Shown: positions 1 to 9,291, counted from the first letter of the stretch. The stretch: DNA of 64,000 nucleotides from Burkholderia glumae LMG 2196 = ATCC 33617 (GCF_000960995.1 NZ_CP009435.1:3100001-3164000), one strand, 5' to 3'. Numbers and translations are program-made. Notes: a model not told the origin generated them from the letters alone.

Positions 1-1348
1 GGCTGTCGCGCAGCCGGCCCAACTCGCTGAGCTTCGGCTCGGACAGCTTGCGCACGGTCAGCAGCAGGCTCGCCGCGATCGCCGCGAGCAGGCCGTTCAG
101 CACGCCGAGCACGAGCACCGCGAGAATCGCGGCGAGCGCCAGCAGCCGGTCGCGGTGCCAGAGCCAATACGGCCGGAACACGGCCGGATGCAGCGAGTGG
201 CTGACCGCGAAGATCACGATCGCGGCGAGCACCGGCTCCGGCGTGCGCGCGAGCTGCGGCAGCAGCAGCCAGACGATCAACCCGATCACCACGGCCGCGC
301 ACGCGCCCGCGAGCCGGCTCTGCGCGCCGGCCGCCTCGTTGGCCGAGCTCGCCGAATAACCGGCGCCCACGGGCATGCCATGCAGCAGACCCGATACCAG
401 GTTCGCGCAGCCGAGCGCGACCAGATCGCGATTCGGCGCGATCGCGTCGCCGTGCTTCAGCGCGAAATTGCGGATCGAGCCATACGATTCGGCATACAGG
501 ATCAGCATCAGCGCGAAGCCGAGCTCCACGGTCTGCGTCCAGCCGGCGCGATCGAGCGACGGCAGCCCGAACGAGAGATGCTGCAGGTCGATATGCCCGA
601 CCACGGCGATGCCATGAGCTGCCCAGTCGATCCCATAACCGGCCGCGATGCCGAGCACGATCACGATCAGCGTGGCCGGCACGCGCGAGCGCCGGCCGAG
701 CGCGAACAGGATCGCGAGCGCCGCGGCGCCGAGCGCGAGGCTGGCGAGGTTGGCGTGCGGCAGGCCGCGCACGAGGTCCAGCGCCACCTGCGGCGTATCG
801 CTGTGATGCACGGGGACCACGAGGATCTTCGGCAACTGCTTGATCACGATCGTCAGCGCGAGCCCGAACGTGAAGCCGCGCAGCACGGGCCGCGCGATGA
901 AGTCCGAGATGCCGCCGAGCCGCGCGGCGCCCGCGATCACGAACAGCAGGCCGGTGGCGGCCACCAGCGCGGCCGCGAGCGCAAGCTGCTCGGCCGCGCT
1001 GGTGCCGGTCTCGGACAGCACGGTGGCGGCCAGCACGGCGGCCGACGACGAGGTCGACGAGACGATCGCGAAGCGGCTGCTGCCGAGCGCCGCGTAGACC
1101 ACCAGCCCGACCAGCAGCGCGATCAGGCCGGCCTGCGGCGGCAGGTTCGCGAGCCCGGCATAGGCGACCGCCTCGGGAATCAGCAGCCCGGCGATCGACA
1201 GGCCGGCCAGCGCGTCGCGCCAGCGCCGCGCGCCGCGCGTCGGGTCGGGCGCGGCGCGCGGCGAAACATGAGCGGCATCGTGCGGCATCGCCTCGGACAC
1301 CGCCCGCGTCGACGTCGGCCGGATCACGGCATGGCGCGACTGGCGCAT
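1..1348 (-). CDS. SulP-family anion permease, partial (C-terminal STAS part outside the window)
   Basis: The minus-strand frame opens at the ATG at 1348 and runs without a stop to the left edge (about 449 codons). After a 40-residue polar N-terminus comes the SulP signature region (DALAGLSIAGLLIPEAVAYA, then GLANLPPQAGL), followed by many hydrophobic membrane segments. The last residues visible (RKLSEPKLSELGRLRDS) match the loop that joins the transport domain to the STAS domain in SulP proteins, so the STAS domain should lie beyond base 1. The family moves inorganic anions such as sulfate or bicarbonate, or dicarboxylates; the substrate cannot be told here. Its start lies one base after the stop codon of the upstream ParB-like gene, which suggests translational coupling. 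Confidence 0.88.
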   Translation of the reverse strand, partial: MRQSRHAVIRPTSTRAVSEAMPHDAAHVSPRAAPDPTRGARRWRDALAGLSIAGLLIPEAVAYAGLANLPPQAGLIALLVGLVVYAALGSSRFAIVSSTSSSAAVLAATVLSETGTSAAEQLALAAALVAATGLLFVIAGAARLGGISDFIARPVLRGFTFGLALTIVIKQLPKILVVPVHHSDTPQVALDLVRGLPHANLASLALGAAALAILFALGRRSRVPATLIVIVLGIAAGYGIDWAAHGIAVVGHIDLQHLSFGLPSLDRAGWTQTVELGFALMLILYAESYGSIRNFALKHGDAIAPNRDLVALGCANLVSGLLHGMPVGAGYSASSANEAAGAQSRLAGACAAVVIGLIVWLLLPQLARTPEPVLAAIVIFAVSHSLHPAVFRPYWLWHRDRLLALAAILAVLVLGVLNGLLAAIAASLLLTVRKLSEPKLSELGRLRDS

Positions 1349-1349
1349 C

Positions 1350-1976
1350 TCAGGGCCTCGGCTCGAACACGCCGGACCAGCCAGGCAGATAGCGTGCGTC
1401 GGGCGCATGCGCATGGGCGAGCGCCGCGTCGAGCGCCTTCGAGAAATGCTTGCGCACCGTGGCGAGCGGGATCTTCGTGCGCAGGTAGTCGGCCCACAGG
1501 AATTCGCTGAACGGCGTGGCATCCTTCGCGTAGCCGCCCGCGGTGCGCAGCTCGCCCGCCAGGCTGCGATACGGGTCGTCGCTCAGCCCGGTCAGCCGGA
1601 CGGGCAGGCGGTCGTAAGCGTGGCGCGCGCCGTCCGGCCCGAACGGATGTACCCACTGGTTGTGCTCCATCATGCGCCAGAAGATCGTCTCGTCGAGCCA
1701 GGACAGATCCTTCAGCAGCATCACCTTCACCTCGCTCACCTCCTCCTCGAGCAGCGCCAGCCCGAGATGATGGTGATCGACGATGAACAGCGCGTTGCCG
1801 GGGCCGGTCACGGCCGGAAACCAGTGCAGCTCGATCTCGTCGCGGCGCGCCTGCTTGCCGAGCGACTTCCAATGCTTGCGCTTGGCCTTTACCTCGCGAT
1901 AGCCGACGCTCATCTGCGTCGGTCGCAAGCTTTCGAGACGGGCGGGAATCAGGTGGACGTCGCGGCCGAGCGCCAT
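1350..1976 (-). CDS. ParB-like (ParBc_2 family) protein
   Basis: A 208-residue protein. The start at 1976 is chosen over longer possibilities because GGAG lies about 8 bases upstream and the protein then begins directly with the conserved part. The motif FIVDHHHLGLALLE and the preceding ELHWFPAV region resemble the ParB-like nuclease-fold family PF08857, which is distinct from plasmid or chromosome partition ParB. No helix-turn-helix of true ParB follows. The biological role is unknown. It is the first gene of a two-gene unit with the SulP permease: its stop is separated from the permease ATG by one base, so the two are probably co-translated. The call rests on motif recognition. Confidence 0.75.
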   Translation of the reverse strand: MALGRDVHLIPARLESLRPTQMSVGYREVKAKRKHWKSLGKQARRDEIELHWFPAVTGPGNALFIVDHHHLGLALLEEEVSEVKVMLLKDLSWLDETIFWRMMEHNQWVHPFGPDGARHAYDRLPVRLTGLSDDPYRSLAGELRTAGGYAKDATPFSEFLWADYLRTKIPLATVRKHFSKALDAALAHAHAPDARYLPGWSGVFEPRP

Positions 1977-2334
1977 GGTGTGCTCCGGTGAAAAGGATTC
2001 GCCACGATACCCCAGCGCGCCCGCGTCGTGCGAGCCGCAGCGCAGCGACGCCGCCGGCGTGCGCAGGCTCGGCACGGCCTCGCCCTCGTTGTCCGGCCTT
2101 CGAATGATTTACATAATCAAAAATCGATTCATTCGATATCGATACATTTCTTTCAAATCGAATGCAATCTCAGCATATTGCGGTTCAATGCCGGCTTTTA
2201 TCTAGGGATTAATCCCGATCACTGAACGCAAAGCAGACGCGCAAACCATTCCGCGGCGTACACTCGATCCGCCGCGCGCCCCGCCGGGCGGCCCTCGCCG
2301 CCCGCGACGCCCCCCCACCAAGGAGACCTCCGCC
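1977..2334. other. Divergent intergenic region, AT-rich promoter zone
   Basis: 358 bases between the ParB-like gene (minus) and the MFS gene (plus). Bases about 2100-2215 are strikingly AT-rich for this genome and contain a short self-complementary stretch (TCGATATCGA, near 2136-2145). Both divergent promoters presumably lie here. I could not fix -35/-10 pairs with confidence. Confidence 0.4.
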
Positions 2335-3561
2335 ATGAGCTGGACCCGGGAACAGAGAAACGTGACGATCGCCGCCTATTTGGGCTGGACCCTCGACGCA
2401 TTCGATTTCTTTCTGATGGTATTCGTGTTGAAAGACATCGCGGCGGAATTCAATACCAAGATCTCGACGGTCACCTTCGCGATCAGCCTGACGCTGGCCA
2501 TGCGGCCGGTCGGTGCCCTGATCTTCGGCCGGCTCGCCGACCGCTTCGGCCGCCGCCCCACGCTGATGGTCAACATCGCCCTCTACTCGCTGCTCGAACT
2601 CGCCTCGGGCTTCGCGCCGAACCTCACCGCGCTGTTCGTGATGCGCGCGCTGTTCGGCATCGCGATGGGCGGCGAATGGGGCGTGGGCTCCGCGCTGACG
2701 ATGGAAACGGTGCCGCCCAAATCGCGCGGCATCGTCTCCGGGCTGCTGCAGGCCGGCTATCCGAGCGGTTATCTGCTCGCCTCGATCGTGTTCGGCCTGT
2801 TCTATCAGTACATCGGCTGGCGCGGCATGTTCATGATCGGCGTGCTGCCCGCGCTGCTGGTGCTTTACGTGCGCTCGCACGTGCCTGAATCGCCGGCCTG
2901 GAAGCAGATGGAGAAGCGGCCGCGCCCGAGCCTCGTGGCCACGCTGCGGCATAACTGGAAGCTGTCGATCTACGCGGTGGTGCTGATGACCGCGTTCAAC
3001 TTCTTCTCGCACGGCACGCAGGATCTGTATCCGACCTTCCTGCGCGAACAGCATCACTTCGATCCGCATACCGTGTCGTGGATCACGATCGTGCTGAACA
3101 TCGGCGCGATCGTCGGCGGCCTCGCGTTCGGCTCGCTTTCCGAGAAGATCGGCCGGCGCCGCGCCATCTTCATCGCCGCGCTGATCGCCCTGCCGGTGCT
3201 GCCGCTCTGGGCGTTCTCGAGCGGCACCGTGGCGCTCGCGGCCGGCGCGTTCCTGATGCAGATCTCGGTGCAGGGCGCCTGGGGCGTTATCCCGGTCCAC
3301 TTGAACGAGATCTCGCCGGACGAGATTCGCGCCACCTTCCCCGGCTTCGTCTACCAGCTCGGCAATCTGATCGCCTCGGGCAATGCGGTGATGCAGGCGC
3401 GACTGGCCTCCAGCAACGGCAACGGCAACGACTACAGCTACGCGCTCGCGCTGGTGGCTGGCGTGGTGGCGGTGGTGATCGCCTCGCTGATCCTGTTCAG
3501 CCGCGAACGGCGCGGCATCGACATGACGCAGAGCGCCGCGCGGGTCTCCTCGGCCGGCTGA
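2335..3561 (+). CDS. MFS transporter, metabolite:H+ symporter type
   Basis: A 408-residue inner-membrane protein with about 12 hydrophobic segments. The start is supported by AAGGAG about 8 bases upstream. The first cytoplasmic loop carries the MFS signature GRLADRFGRRP (residues ~61-71), and the second half repeats it (GSLSEKIGRRRA). The N-terminal GWTLDAFDFFLMVFVLKDIA and the FGIAMGGEWGVGSAL segment are typical of the sialate/lactate-type symporters within the MFS, which take up carboxylates with protons. The substrate is not decidable. It stands alone between an AT-rich promoter region and a TetR regulator on the same strand. Confidence 0.85.
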   Translation: MSWTREQRNVTIAAYLGWTLDAFDFFLMVFVLKDIAAEFNTKISTVTFAISLTLAMRPVGALIFGRLADRFGRRPTLMVNIALYSLLELASGFAPNLTALFVMRALFGIAMGGEWGVGSALTMETVPPKSRGIVSGLLQAGYPSGYLLASIVFGLFYQYIGWRGMFMIGVLPALLVLYVRSHVPESPAWKQMEKRPRPSLVATLRHNWKLSIYAVVLMTAFNFFSHGTQDLYPTFLREQHHFDPHTVSWITIVLNIGAIVGGLAFGSLSEKIGRRRAIFIAALIALPVLPLWAFSSGTVALAAGAFLMQISVQGAWGVIPVHLNEISPDEIRATFPGFVYQLGNLIASGNAVMQARLASSNGNGNDYSYALALVAGVVAVVIASLILFSRERRGIDMTQSAARVSSAG

Positions 3562-3770
3562 GCCGGCCACGCAGCGCATCATCGCGCGAAGCGCGCCAGG
3601 CCGTGCTTCGCGTGAAACGATGCTGCAACGCACATCGCCTCTAGAGGAATCCGCCCACAAACAACACTTGCCGCCCGCCCCCGCGCCTTTTTATCTTAAT
3701 AAAAACGCTTGTTTCAATTACCGATTTGAATCGCTCGTTCGATAACCGAAACAGTGATCATGGAGGCGAC

Positions 3771-4568
3771 ATGGCGGTTCGGCAAGCCAGCCGGCAAACC
3801 GGCGGCACGAAGGCGCGCATTCTCGACGCAGCGGAAGACCTGTTCGTCGAACATGGTTTCGAAGCGATGTCGATGCGGCAGATCACATCACGCGCCGCGG
3901 TGAATCTCGCGGCGGTCAATTACCACTTCGGCAGCAAGGAGGCGCTGATCCACGCGATGCTGTCGCGTCGCCTCGACCAGCTCAACGACGAGCGGCTGCG
4001 CATCCTCGACCGCTTCGAGGCCCAGCTCGGCGAAGCCATCACCTGCGAGCACGTGCTCGGCGCGATGTTCATCCCGGCGCTGCAGGCCTCGCGCGATCCG
4101 CAGCGCGGCGGCCGCGCGTTCCTGCGCCTGATCGGCCGCGCCTACACCGACCCCTCCACCTTCGTGCGCGGCTTTCTGGCCGCGCATTACGCGAGCGTGG
4201 CCGGCCGCTTCTTCGATGCGTTCCAGCGCGCGCTGCCGCTGTTGCCGCGCGCCGAGCTGGGCTGGCGCCTGCACTATGCGATCGGCGCGCTGTCGGGCGC
4301 GCTCGCGGGTGCCGAGACCGACAGCCTGCTCGACGATTTCTCGCAGGGCCGCACCATGAACGACGTACAGCTGATCGCGCGCCTGTCCTCGCTGATCGTG
4401 GCCGCGCTGAAGGCACCGATGCCGGACACGGCGCAGATGTCGATCTTCGCGGCCGTGCTCGACGATGCGCAGCGCGGCAGCATCGCGCCGCCGAATGGCG
4501 GCGAGCTGCCGTCGGGACCGTTCGGCGCGTCGGCCGGCACGCGGCTGCATGCGCGGCACGCGTCTTGA
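3771..4568 (+). CDS. TetR/AcrR-family transcriptional regulator, likely of fatty-acid metabolism
   Basis: A 265-residue protein. An ATG at 3726 is in frame, but the ATG at 3771 has GGAGG four bases before it and starts just ahead of the DNA-binding domain, so it is preferred. Residues ~10-60 form the TetR helix-turn-helix (ARILDAAEDLFVEHGFEAMS, then NYHFGSKEAL). The C-terminal part resembles the PsrA-like TetR_C domain. The gene lies 181 bases upstream of fadD on the same strand. PsrA/FadR-type TetR proteins commonly control acyl-CoA synthetases, so local control of fadD is a reasonable inference. The last ~50 residues are low-complexity and poorly conserved. Confidence 0.85.
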   Translation: MAVRQASRQTGGTKARILDAAEDLFVEHGFEAMSMRQITSRAAVNLAAVNYHFGSKEALIHAMLSRRLDQLNDERLRILDRFEAQLGEAITCEHVLGAMFIPALQASRDPQRGGRAFLRLIGRAYTDPSTFVRGFLAAHYASVAGRFFDAFQRALPLLPRAELGWRLHYAIGALSGALAGAETDSLLDDFSQGRTMNDVQLIARLSSLIVAALKAPMPDTAQMSIFAAVLDDAQRGSIAPPNGGELPSGPFGASAGTRLHARHAS

Positions 4569-4749
4569 CGCGCGGCCCGCGCACGGCTCACGCACGGAAT
4601 CGGCAGCACCAGTGCCCGCGGGCACCGCAGACGCGCTCGCCAGCCCAACCCAAGAACGGCACGCGCCACGCTCCGGACATACCGGGCGCCGCGCGCGGCG
4701 GCGGCGCCGGCCCTTGGACGCGCCGACATCACGACTCTGGAGACAAGCG

Positions 4750-6504
4750 ATGAACGCCTCCGCTGCTTCGCTCGGCACGCCGGTGCCGAATACCGACGGC
4801 ATCTGGTTTTCCTCCTATCCGCGCGGCGTCCCGCACGAGATCGACATCACGCGCTATGCCTCGCTCGTCGAGTACTTCGACGAATGCACGACGCGCTTCG
4901 CCGAACGCGTCGCCTACGTCAGCGCCGGCTCGAACCTGAGCTACGCCTCGCTCGCGCGCAAGGCCGAGGCGTTCGCGGCCTACCTGCAGCACACGCTCGG
5001 CGTGAAGCCCGGCGATCGCGTCGCGATCATGCTGCCGAACTCGTTCCAGTATCCGGTCGCGCTGTTCGGCACGCTGAAGGCCGGCGCGGTGGTGGTCAAC
5101 GTCAATCCGCTCTACACCGCGCGCGAACTCGCGCATCAGTTGAAGGACAGCGGCGCGCAGACCATCGTCGTGTTCGAGAACTTCGCGCGCACGCTCGAGG
5201 AGGCCTTGCCCGGAACCACGGTGCGCAACGTGGTGGTGACCGCGCTCGGCGACCTGCTCGGCGAGGGCTTCAACGCGAAGGGCCGGCTCGTCAACTTCGT
5301 GCTCAAGCATGTGAAGAAGCTCGTGCCGCCCTATCAGCTGCCGCAGGCGGTGCGGCTGCGCGCGGCGCTGGCAGCGGGCGCCCGCTCGCGTGCCACGCCC
5401 GTCACGCTCACGCGCGCCGATCTGGCGTTCCTGCAATACACGGGCGGCACCACCGGCGTGGCGAAGGGCGCGATGCTCACGCACGGCAACCTGATCGCGA
5501 ACCTGCTGCAGGCCAAGGCCTGGATCGCCGACCAGATGTCGGACGAGATCGAGACCGTGCTCACGCCGCTGCCGCTCTATCACATCTACTCGCTGACCGT
5601 GAACGCGCTGATCTTCATGGGCCTGGGCGGGCGCAACATCCTGATCGCGAACCCGCGCGACACGAAGATGATGATGAAGGTGCTCAGGCACGAAACCTTC
5701 ACCGGCATCACCGGCATCAACACGCTCTACAACGCGTTCCTCGACAACGCCGAATTCCGCGCCCGCGACTTCTCGAAGCTGAAGCTGGCCATGGCGGGTG
5801 GCATGGCCATGCAGCGCGCCGTCGCGGAGCGCTTCAAGGCGGTCACCGGCCGGCCGGTGGTGGAAGGCTACGGGCTCACCGAATGCTCGCCGATCGTCAC
5901 GATGAATCCGGTCGACCTCGACGACATGCATGACTTCAGCGGCTCGATCGGCCTGCCGGCGCCGTCCACCGTGGTGCGTTTTCGGCGCGAGGACGGCACC
6001 TGGGCCGCGATCGGCGAGCCCGGCGAGCTCTGCGTGCGCGGCCCGCAGGTGATGCTCGGCTACTGGCAGCGCCCCGACGAAACCGCCAAGGTGCTCGACC
6101 GCGACGGCTGGCTGGCCACCGGCGATATCGGCGTGATGGACGAGCGCGGCTTCGTGCGCCTCATCGATCGCAAGAAGGACATGATCCTGGTGTCCGGTTT
6201 CAACGTGTATCCGAACGAAATCGAGGAGGTGCTGGTGATGCACCCCGGCATCAGCGAAGCCGCCGCGATCGGCGTGCCCGACGCGGCGCACGGCGAGCGG
6301 ATCAAGGCCTTCGTGGTGCGGCGCGACCCGGCGCTCACGGTGGACGAGGTACTCGCGCACTGCCGCAAGAACCTGACGGGCTACAAGATGCCGAAGGCAG
6401 TGGAGTTTCGCGAGGCGCTGCCGCAAACCAACGTCGGCAAAATCCTGCGCCGCGCGCTGCGCGACGAGGAACTCGCGAAACTCGAGCAGCCGGCACAGCC
6501 GTGA
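4750..6504 (+). CDS. fadD: Long-chain fatty acid-CoA ligase (AMP-forming)
   Basis: A 584-residue adenylate-forming enzyme that activates fatty acids to acyl-CoA, via acyl-AMP, for beta-oxidation or membrane lipid use. The ATP/AMP-binding loop is LQYTGGTTGVAKGAM (near residue 230), the adenylate motif is GYGLTECSP, and the C-terminal hinge and lysine region reads TGDIGVMDERGFVRLIDRKKD followed by VSGFNVYPNEIEE. Length fits FadD (about 560-590). The frame extends upstream to 4465, but that part is Arg-rich noise; ATG 4750 has GGAGA nearby. It sits between a TetR regulator and a DUF1571 gene on the same strand, and the downstream gene begins 32 bases after its stop, so these two are likely co-transcribed. 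Confidence 0.95.
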   Translation: MNASAASLGTPVPNTDGIWFSSYPRGVPHEIDITRYASLVEYFDECTTRFAERVAYVSAGSNLSYASLARKAEAFAAYLQHTLGVKPGDRVAIMLPNSFQYPVALFGTLKAGAVVVNVNPLYTARELAHQLKDSGAQTIVVFENFARTLEEALPGTTVRNVVVTALGDLLGEGFNAKGRLVNFVLKHVKKLVPPYQLPQAVRLRAALAAGARSRATPVTLTRADLAFLQYTGGTTGVAKGAMLTHGNLIANLLQAKAWIADQMSDEIETVLTPLPLYHIYSLTVNALIFMGLGGRNILIANPRDTKMMMKVLRHETFTGITGINTLYNAFLDNAEFRARDFSKLKLAMAGGMAMQRAVAERFKAVTGRPVVEGYGLTECSPIVTMNPVDLDDMHDFSGSIGLPAPSTVVRFRREDGTWAAIGEPGELCVRGPQVMLGYWQRPDETAKVLDRDGWLATGDIGVMDERGFVRLIDRKKDMILVSGFNVYPNEIEEVLVMHPGISEAAAIGVPDAAHGERIKAFVVRRDPALTVDEVLAHCRKNLTGYKMPKAVEFREALPQTNVGKILRRALRDEELAKLEQPAQP

Positions 6505-6536
6505 TCCGGCGTTCCCGACACCTTGAGGAGAGATGC

Positions 6537-7469
6537 ATGCGTTCCAGCTTCATGCCACGTCCGTTGCGCCGCCTCGCGCTGCCGTTGACGATCGCCGCCG
6601 CGAGCGTGGTGGCGCCGGCCGCGTTCGCCCCCGCGGCGCGCGCCCAGACCGCCGCGGACACGGCGAGCGCGCCCGCTGCCGCGCTGCCGCCCGAGCTCGC
6701 GCGCGTCGTCCAGCAGGACGTGGCGCAGCAGGCCGCCTGGCTCAGGACGGCCGCGCGCGACGGCACGCTCGAAAAGCTCGACGACGCCACGCTCACCGCC
6801 CTGTTCAGCGCGCTCGACCCGATGACGGTGCCGGCCTACATCGCGGCCGGTCCGAACGGCTATCCGGCGTATGAGTTCACGATGACGCGCCAGGAGCGGA
6901 TCGGCGACAGTTGGGCCGGCAAGCCCGACCGCATGCTCGTGAAGATGACGCGCGAGCCGCTGCGGATCTACGCGAAGTGGCTGCCGGGCGGCCCGCACGC
7001 GGGCCAGGAGACGATCTACGACGAAACCCGGCGCAAGGACGAGATGTATGGCCACCTGGGCGGCCTGCTCGGCAAGTTCCCGCTGTGGACCGCGATCGAC
7101 GGCAGTCTCGCGCGCGCCCAGTCGAACCATACGATCCGCGACCTCGGCACCGAATTCGTGGCGGCCCAATACCTGAGCGAAGGCAAGAAATATGCGGTGG
7201 CCGGCGTCAGCAAGCCGACCCATGTCGAGGCGAAGACCATCGACGGGGTGCGCGTGGTGGCGCTGACCTACGAAACCCCGACCGGCCGCCCGCAGTTCTA
7301 TGCGAAAAAGGAAACACTCGGGCTCGATTTGCGCCATCCCTATTTCCGGACGGTCGAATCCTACGGCAACGACGGCAGGATCTTCGAGCGGATCGTGTTC
7401 GAGACGATCACGCCGAAAAGCTTCGACGACACCGCGTTCGACCCGAAGAACCCCGACTACCACTATTGA
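6537..7469 (+). CDS. Exported DUF1571-family protein
   Basis: A 310-residue protein. The start at 6537 has GAGGAG 7-8 bases upstream and begins a clear Sec signal peptide (basic MRSSFMPRPLRRLALP, a hydrophobic stretch, then an AARAQT cleavage region). An earlier in-frame ATG at 6501 overlaps the fadD stop and lacks a good ribosome site. The body (for example EFTMTRQERIGD, PLRIYAKWLPG, GQETIYD) matches the DUF1571 family, whose function is not known; the fold is thought to resemble outer-membrane lipid or lipoprotein carriers, which I treat as speculation. Placement directly behind fadD suggests a link with lipid metabolism or the envelope. Confidence 0.8.
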   Translation: MRSSFMPRPLRRLALPLTIAAASVVAPAAFAPAARAQTAADTASAPAAALPPELARVVQQDVAQQAAWLRTAARDGTLEKLDDATLTALFSALDPMTVPAYIAAGPNGYPAYEFTMTRQERIGDSWAGKPDRMLVKMTREPLRIYAKWLPGGPHAGQETIYDETRRKDEMYGHLGGLLGKFPLWTAIDGSLARAQSNHTIRDLGTEFVAAQYLSEGKKYAVAGVSKPTHVEAKTIDGVRVVALTYETPTGRPQFYAKKETLGLDLRHPYFRTVESYGNDGRIFERIVFETITPKSFDDTAFDPKNPDYHY

Positions 7470-7795
7470 GTTTGATTCGCGCGGCGCGCACGGGCCGGCA
7501 CGCGGCCGGCAACCGGTGTGCGCCAGCTCAATGGCGCGACAAAATGACTAATTCGGTCGCGCCCCGCCGCACCAGCCGCGTTTTCTCGGGTCACATCCGC
7601 CTTCCACCGGCCCGCCCGGGCGGTTCGGCCGATCGCGGCCGGCGCGCCGACCGCCCCGGCGGGTAACGCTTGGACACAAACCTGCCCGCACGCATCTCAT
7701 ATGAACAGGGTAGAATCCCGCACAAGCGCTCCGCAGACGGCGCGGCGCGCAACCATGCAAAACCCTCATCTGACGCCGGCTCAAGCCGCTTCTCA
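7470..7795. other. Intergenic region upstream of hfq2
   Basis: 326 GC-rich bases between the DUF1571 gene and hfq2. A possible -10 element TAGAAT lies at about 7712-7717 in a locally AT-richer stretch (CATATGAACAGGGTAGAAT), but no convincing -35 was found at the right distance. The frame of hfq2 stays open through 7670 by chance; that extension is not believed to be coding. Nothing else was identified. Confidence 0.3.
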
Positions 7796-8350
7796 ATGGC
7801 CAATCCTGCAGAATCCCATCCGCAAAACGACTTCATCAACGCCGCTCGCAAGGAACGCAAGCGCGTCGAAATCTACCTCGTCAACGGCATCCGCCTGACG
7901 GGCTGTATCGAGTCGTTCGATCAGTACCTGGTGATGCTGCGCACGCCGGTCGGTTTGCAAGGCATCTACAAACGCGCGATTTCCACCATCCAGCTCGACA
8001 TGGGCGGCTCGCGGCCCGGCGGCCGCGGCGGCCCGCGCACGGGCGGCGGCGGTCACGGCGGCCGGCCGCCGCGCGAAGGCGGCGGCCACAACCCCTACGG
8101 ATCGCACGGCGGCCAGCGCGAATCGCGCGGCGAAGGCCGCGAGGGCCGCAGCGAAGGCTACACGCCGCGTGAACCTCGCGAGCCGCGTGAATACAGCGCC
8201 CCACGCGAATACGGCGGCTCGCGCGACTATCCCGCGCCGCGCGAATCGCACGAAGGCGTCTCGACGCCGCCCGAGCGCACCGGCAACAGCCCGGTGATCG
8301 TCACGCGCCGCCGGCGCCCGCTCGGCCCCACCGGCGGCAGCAACGAGTAA
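7796..8350 (+). CDS. hfq2: Second RNA chaperone Hfq (Hfq2) with long Gly/Arg-rich tail
   Basis: A 184-residue protein. Residues ~10-65 are an Sm/Hfq fold: QNDFINAARKERKRVEIYLV, Sm1 NGIRLTGCIESFDQYLVML, Sm2 IYKRAISTIQ. The usual Hfq Sm2 reads YKHAIST, so a His that contacts RNA in classical Hfq is Arg here. The remaining ~115 residues are disordered and rich in Gly, Arg, Pro and Glu, with repeated PREPRE and PREY units. This matches the known second Hfq of Burkholderia, which co-exists with a normal-length Hfq and helps sRNAs pair with mRNAs. ATG 7796 is chosen because the conserved N-terminus begins there; the ribosome site is weak. A perfect 16-bp hairpin follows the stop. Confidence 0.9.
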   Translation: MANPAESHPQNDFINAARKERKRVEIYLVNGIRLTGCIESFDQYLVMLRTPVGLQGIYKRAISTIQLDMGGSRPGGRGGPRTGGGGHGGRPPREGGGHNPYGSHGGQRESRGEGREGRSEGYTPREPREPREYSAPREYGGSRDYPAPRESHEGVSTPPERTGNSPVIVTRRRRPLGPTGGSNE

Positions 8351-8352
8351 AC

Positions 8353-8388
8353 GCGAAACGGGCAAGCCGCCAGGCTTGCCCGTTTCGC
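8353..8388. terminator. Strong hairpin between convergent hfq2 and the DUF2968 gene
   Basis: A perfect 16-bp inverted repeat (8353-8368 with 8373-8388, loop GCCA) three bases after the hfq2 stop. No long T-run follows on either strand. It is placed where it could serve transcripts from both sides. Confidence 0.6.
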
Positions 8389-8518
8389 TTCGGGTTTCGC
8401 TTCCTATCTCTGCTGCAATCGGTCGCATCCTCTGCGGCCGTCTTCACATCCGCGTTTCCGTCCGCCCGGCCGGCATGGCGTCCGCCCGAGGCGGCGCATG
8501 CCATGCCGCGCGCCGCCC

Positions 8519-9238
8519 TCAGCGGGTGCCCGGCAGCCCGGCGTCGGCCTGACGCTGCAGCGACTGGACCTGCATCTGCAACTGGCGCAGCTGGGCCTGC
8601 AGCGCGTCGCGCTGGGCCTGCAGCGCCGCCGCTTCGGCACGGGTGGCCTTCTGGCGGTCGTTGACGGCGGCCTGCTGCTCGCGCGCGACCTGCAGGTCGG
8701 CCTGCAGGCGGTTCGCGCGCTCCTGCACCACGGCGATCTGCCGGTCCGTCTGTGCCTTCTGGGCCTCGAGCCGCGTCGCCTGCAATTCCGAGCTGGCCAG
8801 CGACTCGGCCTGCTTCGAGAAGTCGTGGAACACCGCTTCGGCACGCGCCTCGCTGGTGGTCTTGACCACGCGCCAGAACGCCTTCTGCTGGAACAGGGCC
8901 ACGTAATAGGTCGCGCTCTGGACGTTGAACAGCAGGCTCGCGCCATAGCTGCCGTTATAGGCGGTGCGCATCTCGGTCAGCGCATGGGACTGGATCAGCT
9001 GCTGCAGTTCATCGATCGTGCTCTGCGTCGCGGCGCCCGCCGGCGCCTGGGCGGCGGGCGTCGTCGGCGGCAGCGCGCTGGCGGCGGCCGGCGCCGCATT
9101 CACCACGCCGCCGGTGGCGGCACCGGGCGCCGCGGCGGCGTCGCTGCCGGCCAGACCCTGGGCCGATGCAAGCTGCAGCCCCCCCACCACCACCCATCCT
9201 GCAACAAATGCGCGCCCCAAAAGCCGTTTATGACTCAT
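8519..9238 (-). CDS. Exported coiled-coil protein, DUF2968 family, last gene of the Tad operon
   Basis: A 239-residue protein starting at 9238 (AGGA about 8 bases upstream). Residues 1-27 look like a signal peptide (basic MSHKRLLGR, hydrophobic core, ending near LASAQG), followed by a Pro/Ala-rich linker. A compact region around NGSYGASLLFNVQSATYYVALFQQKAFWRVVKTT precedes a long coiled coil from about residue 120 to the end (QLRQLQMQVQSLQRQ near the C-terminus). The pattern matches DUF2968, an uncharacterised family I associate with Burkholderia. It starts 53 bases after the stop of the sigma-54 regulator on the same strand and is probably read from the Tad operon. A periplasmic scaffold role for the pilus machine is only inference. 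Confidence 0.75.
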   Translation of the reverse strand: MSHKRLLGRAFVAGWVVVGGLQLASAQGLAGSDAAAAPGAATGGVVNAAPAAASALPPTTPAAQAPAGAATQSTIDELQQLIQSHALTEMRTAYNGSYGASLLFNVQSATYYVALFQQKAFWRVVKTTSEARAEAVFHDFSKQAESLASSELQATRLEAQKAQTDRQIAVVQERANRLQADLQVAREQQAAVNDRQKATRAEAAALQAQRDALQAQLRQLQMQVQSLQRQADAGLPGTR

Positions 9239-9291
9239 GTAGAGATTCCTGCACAGATTTAGTTGTATTTCTGACCACAATTCAGCCATTA

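Noticed and set aside
7670..7795. Longer Hfq2 start at 7670
   Set aside because: The extra 42 residues have no similarity to Hfq and the conserved N-terminus starts at 7796.
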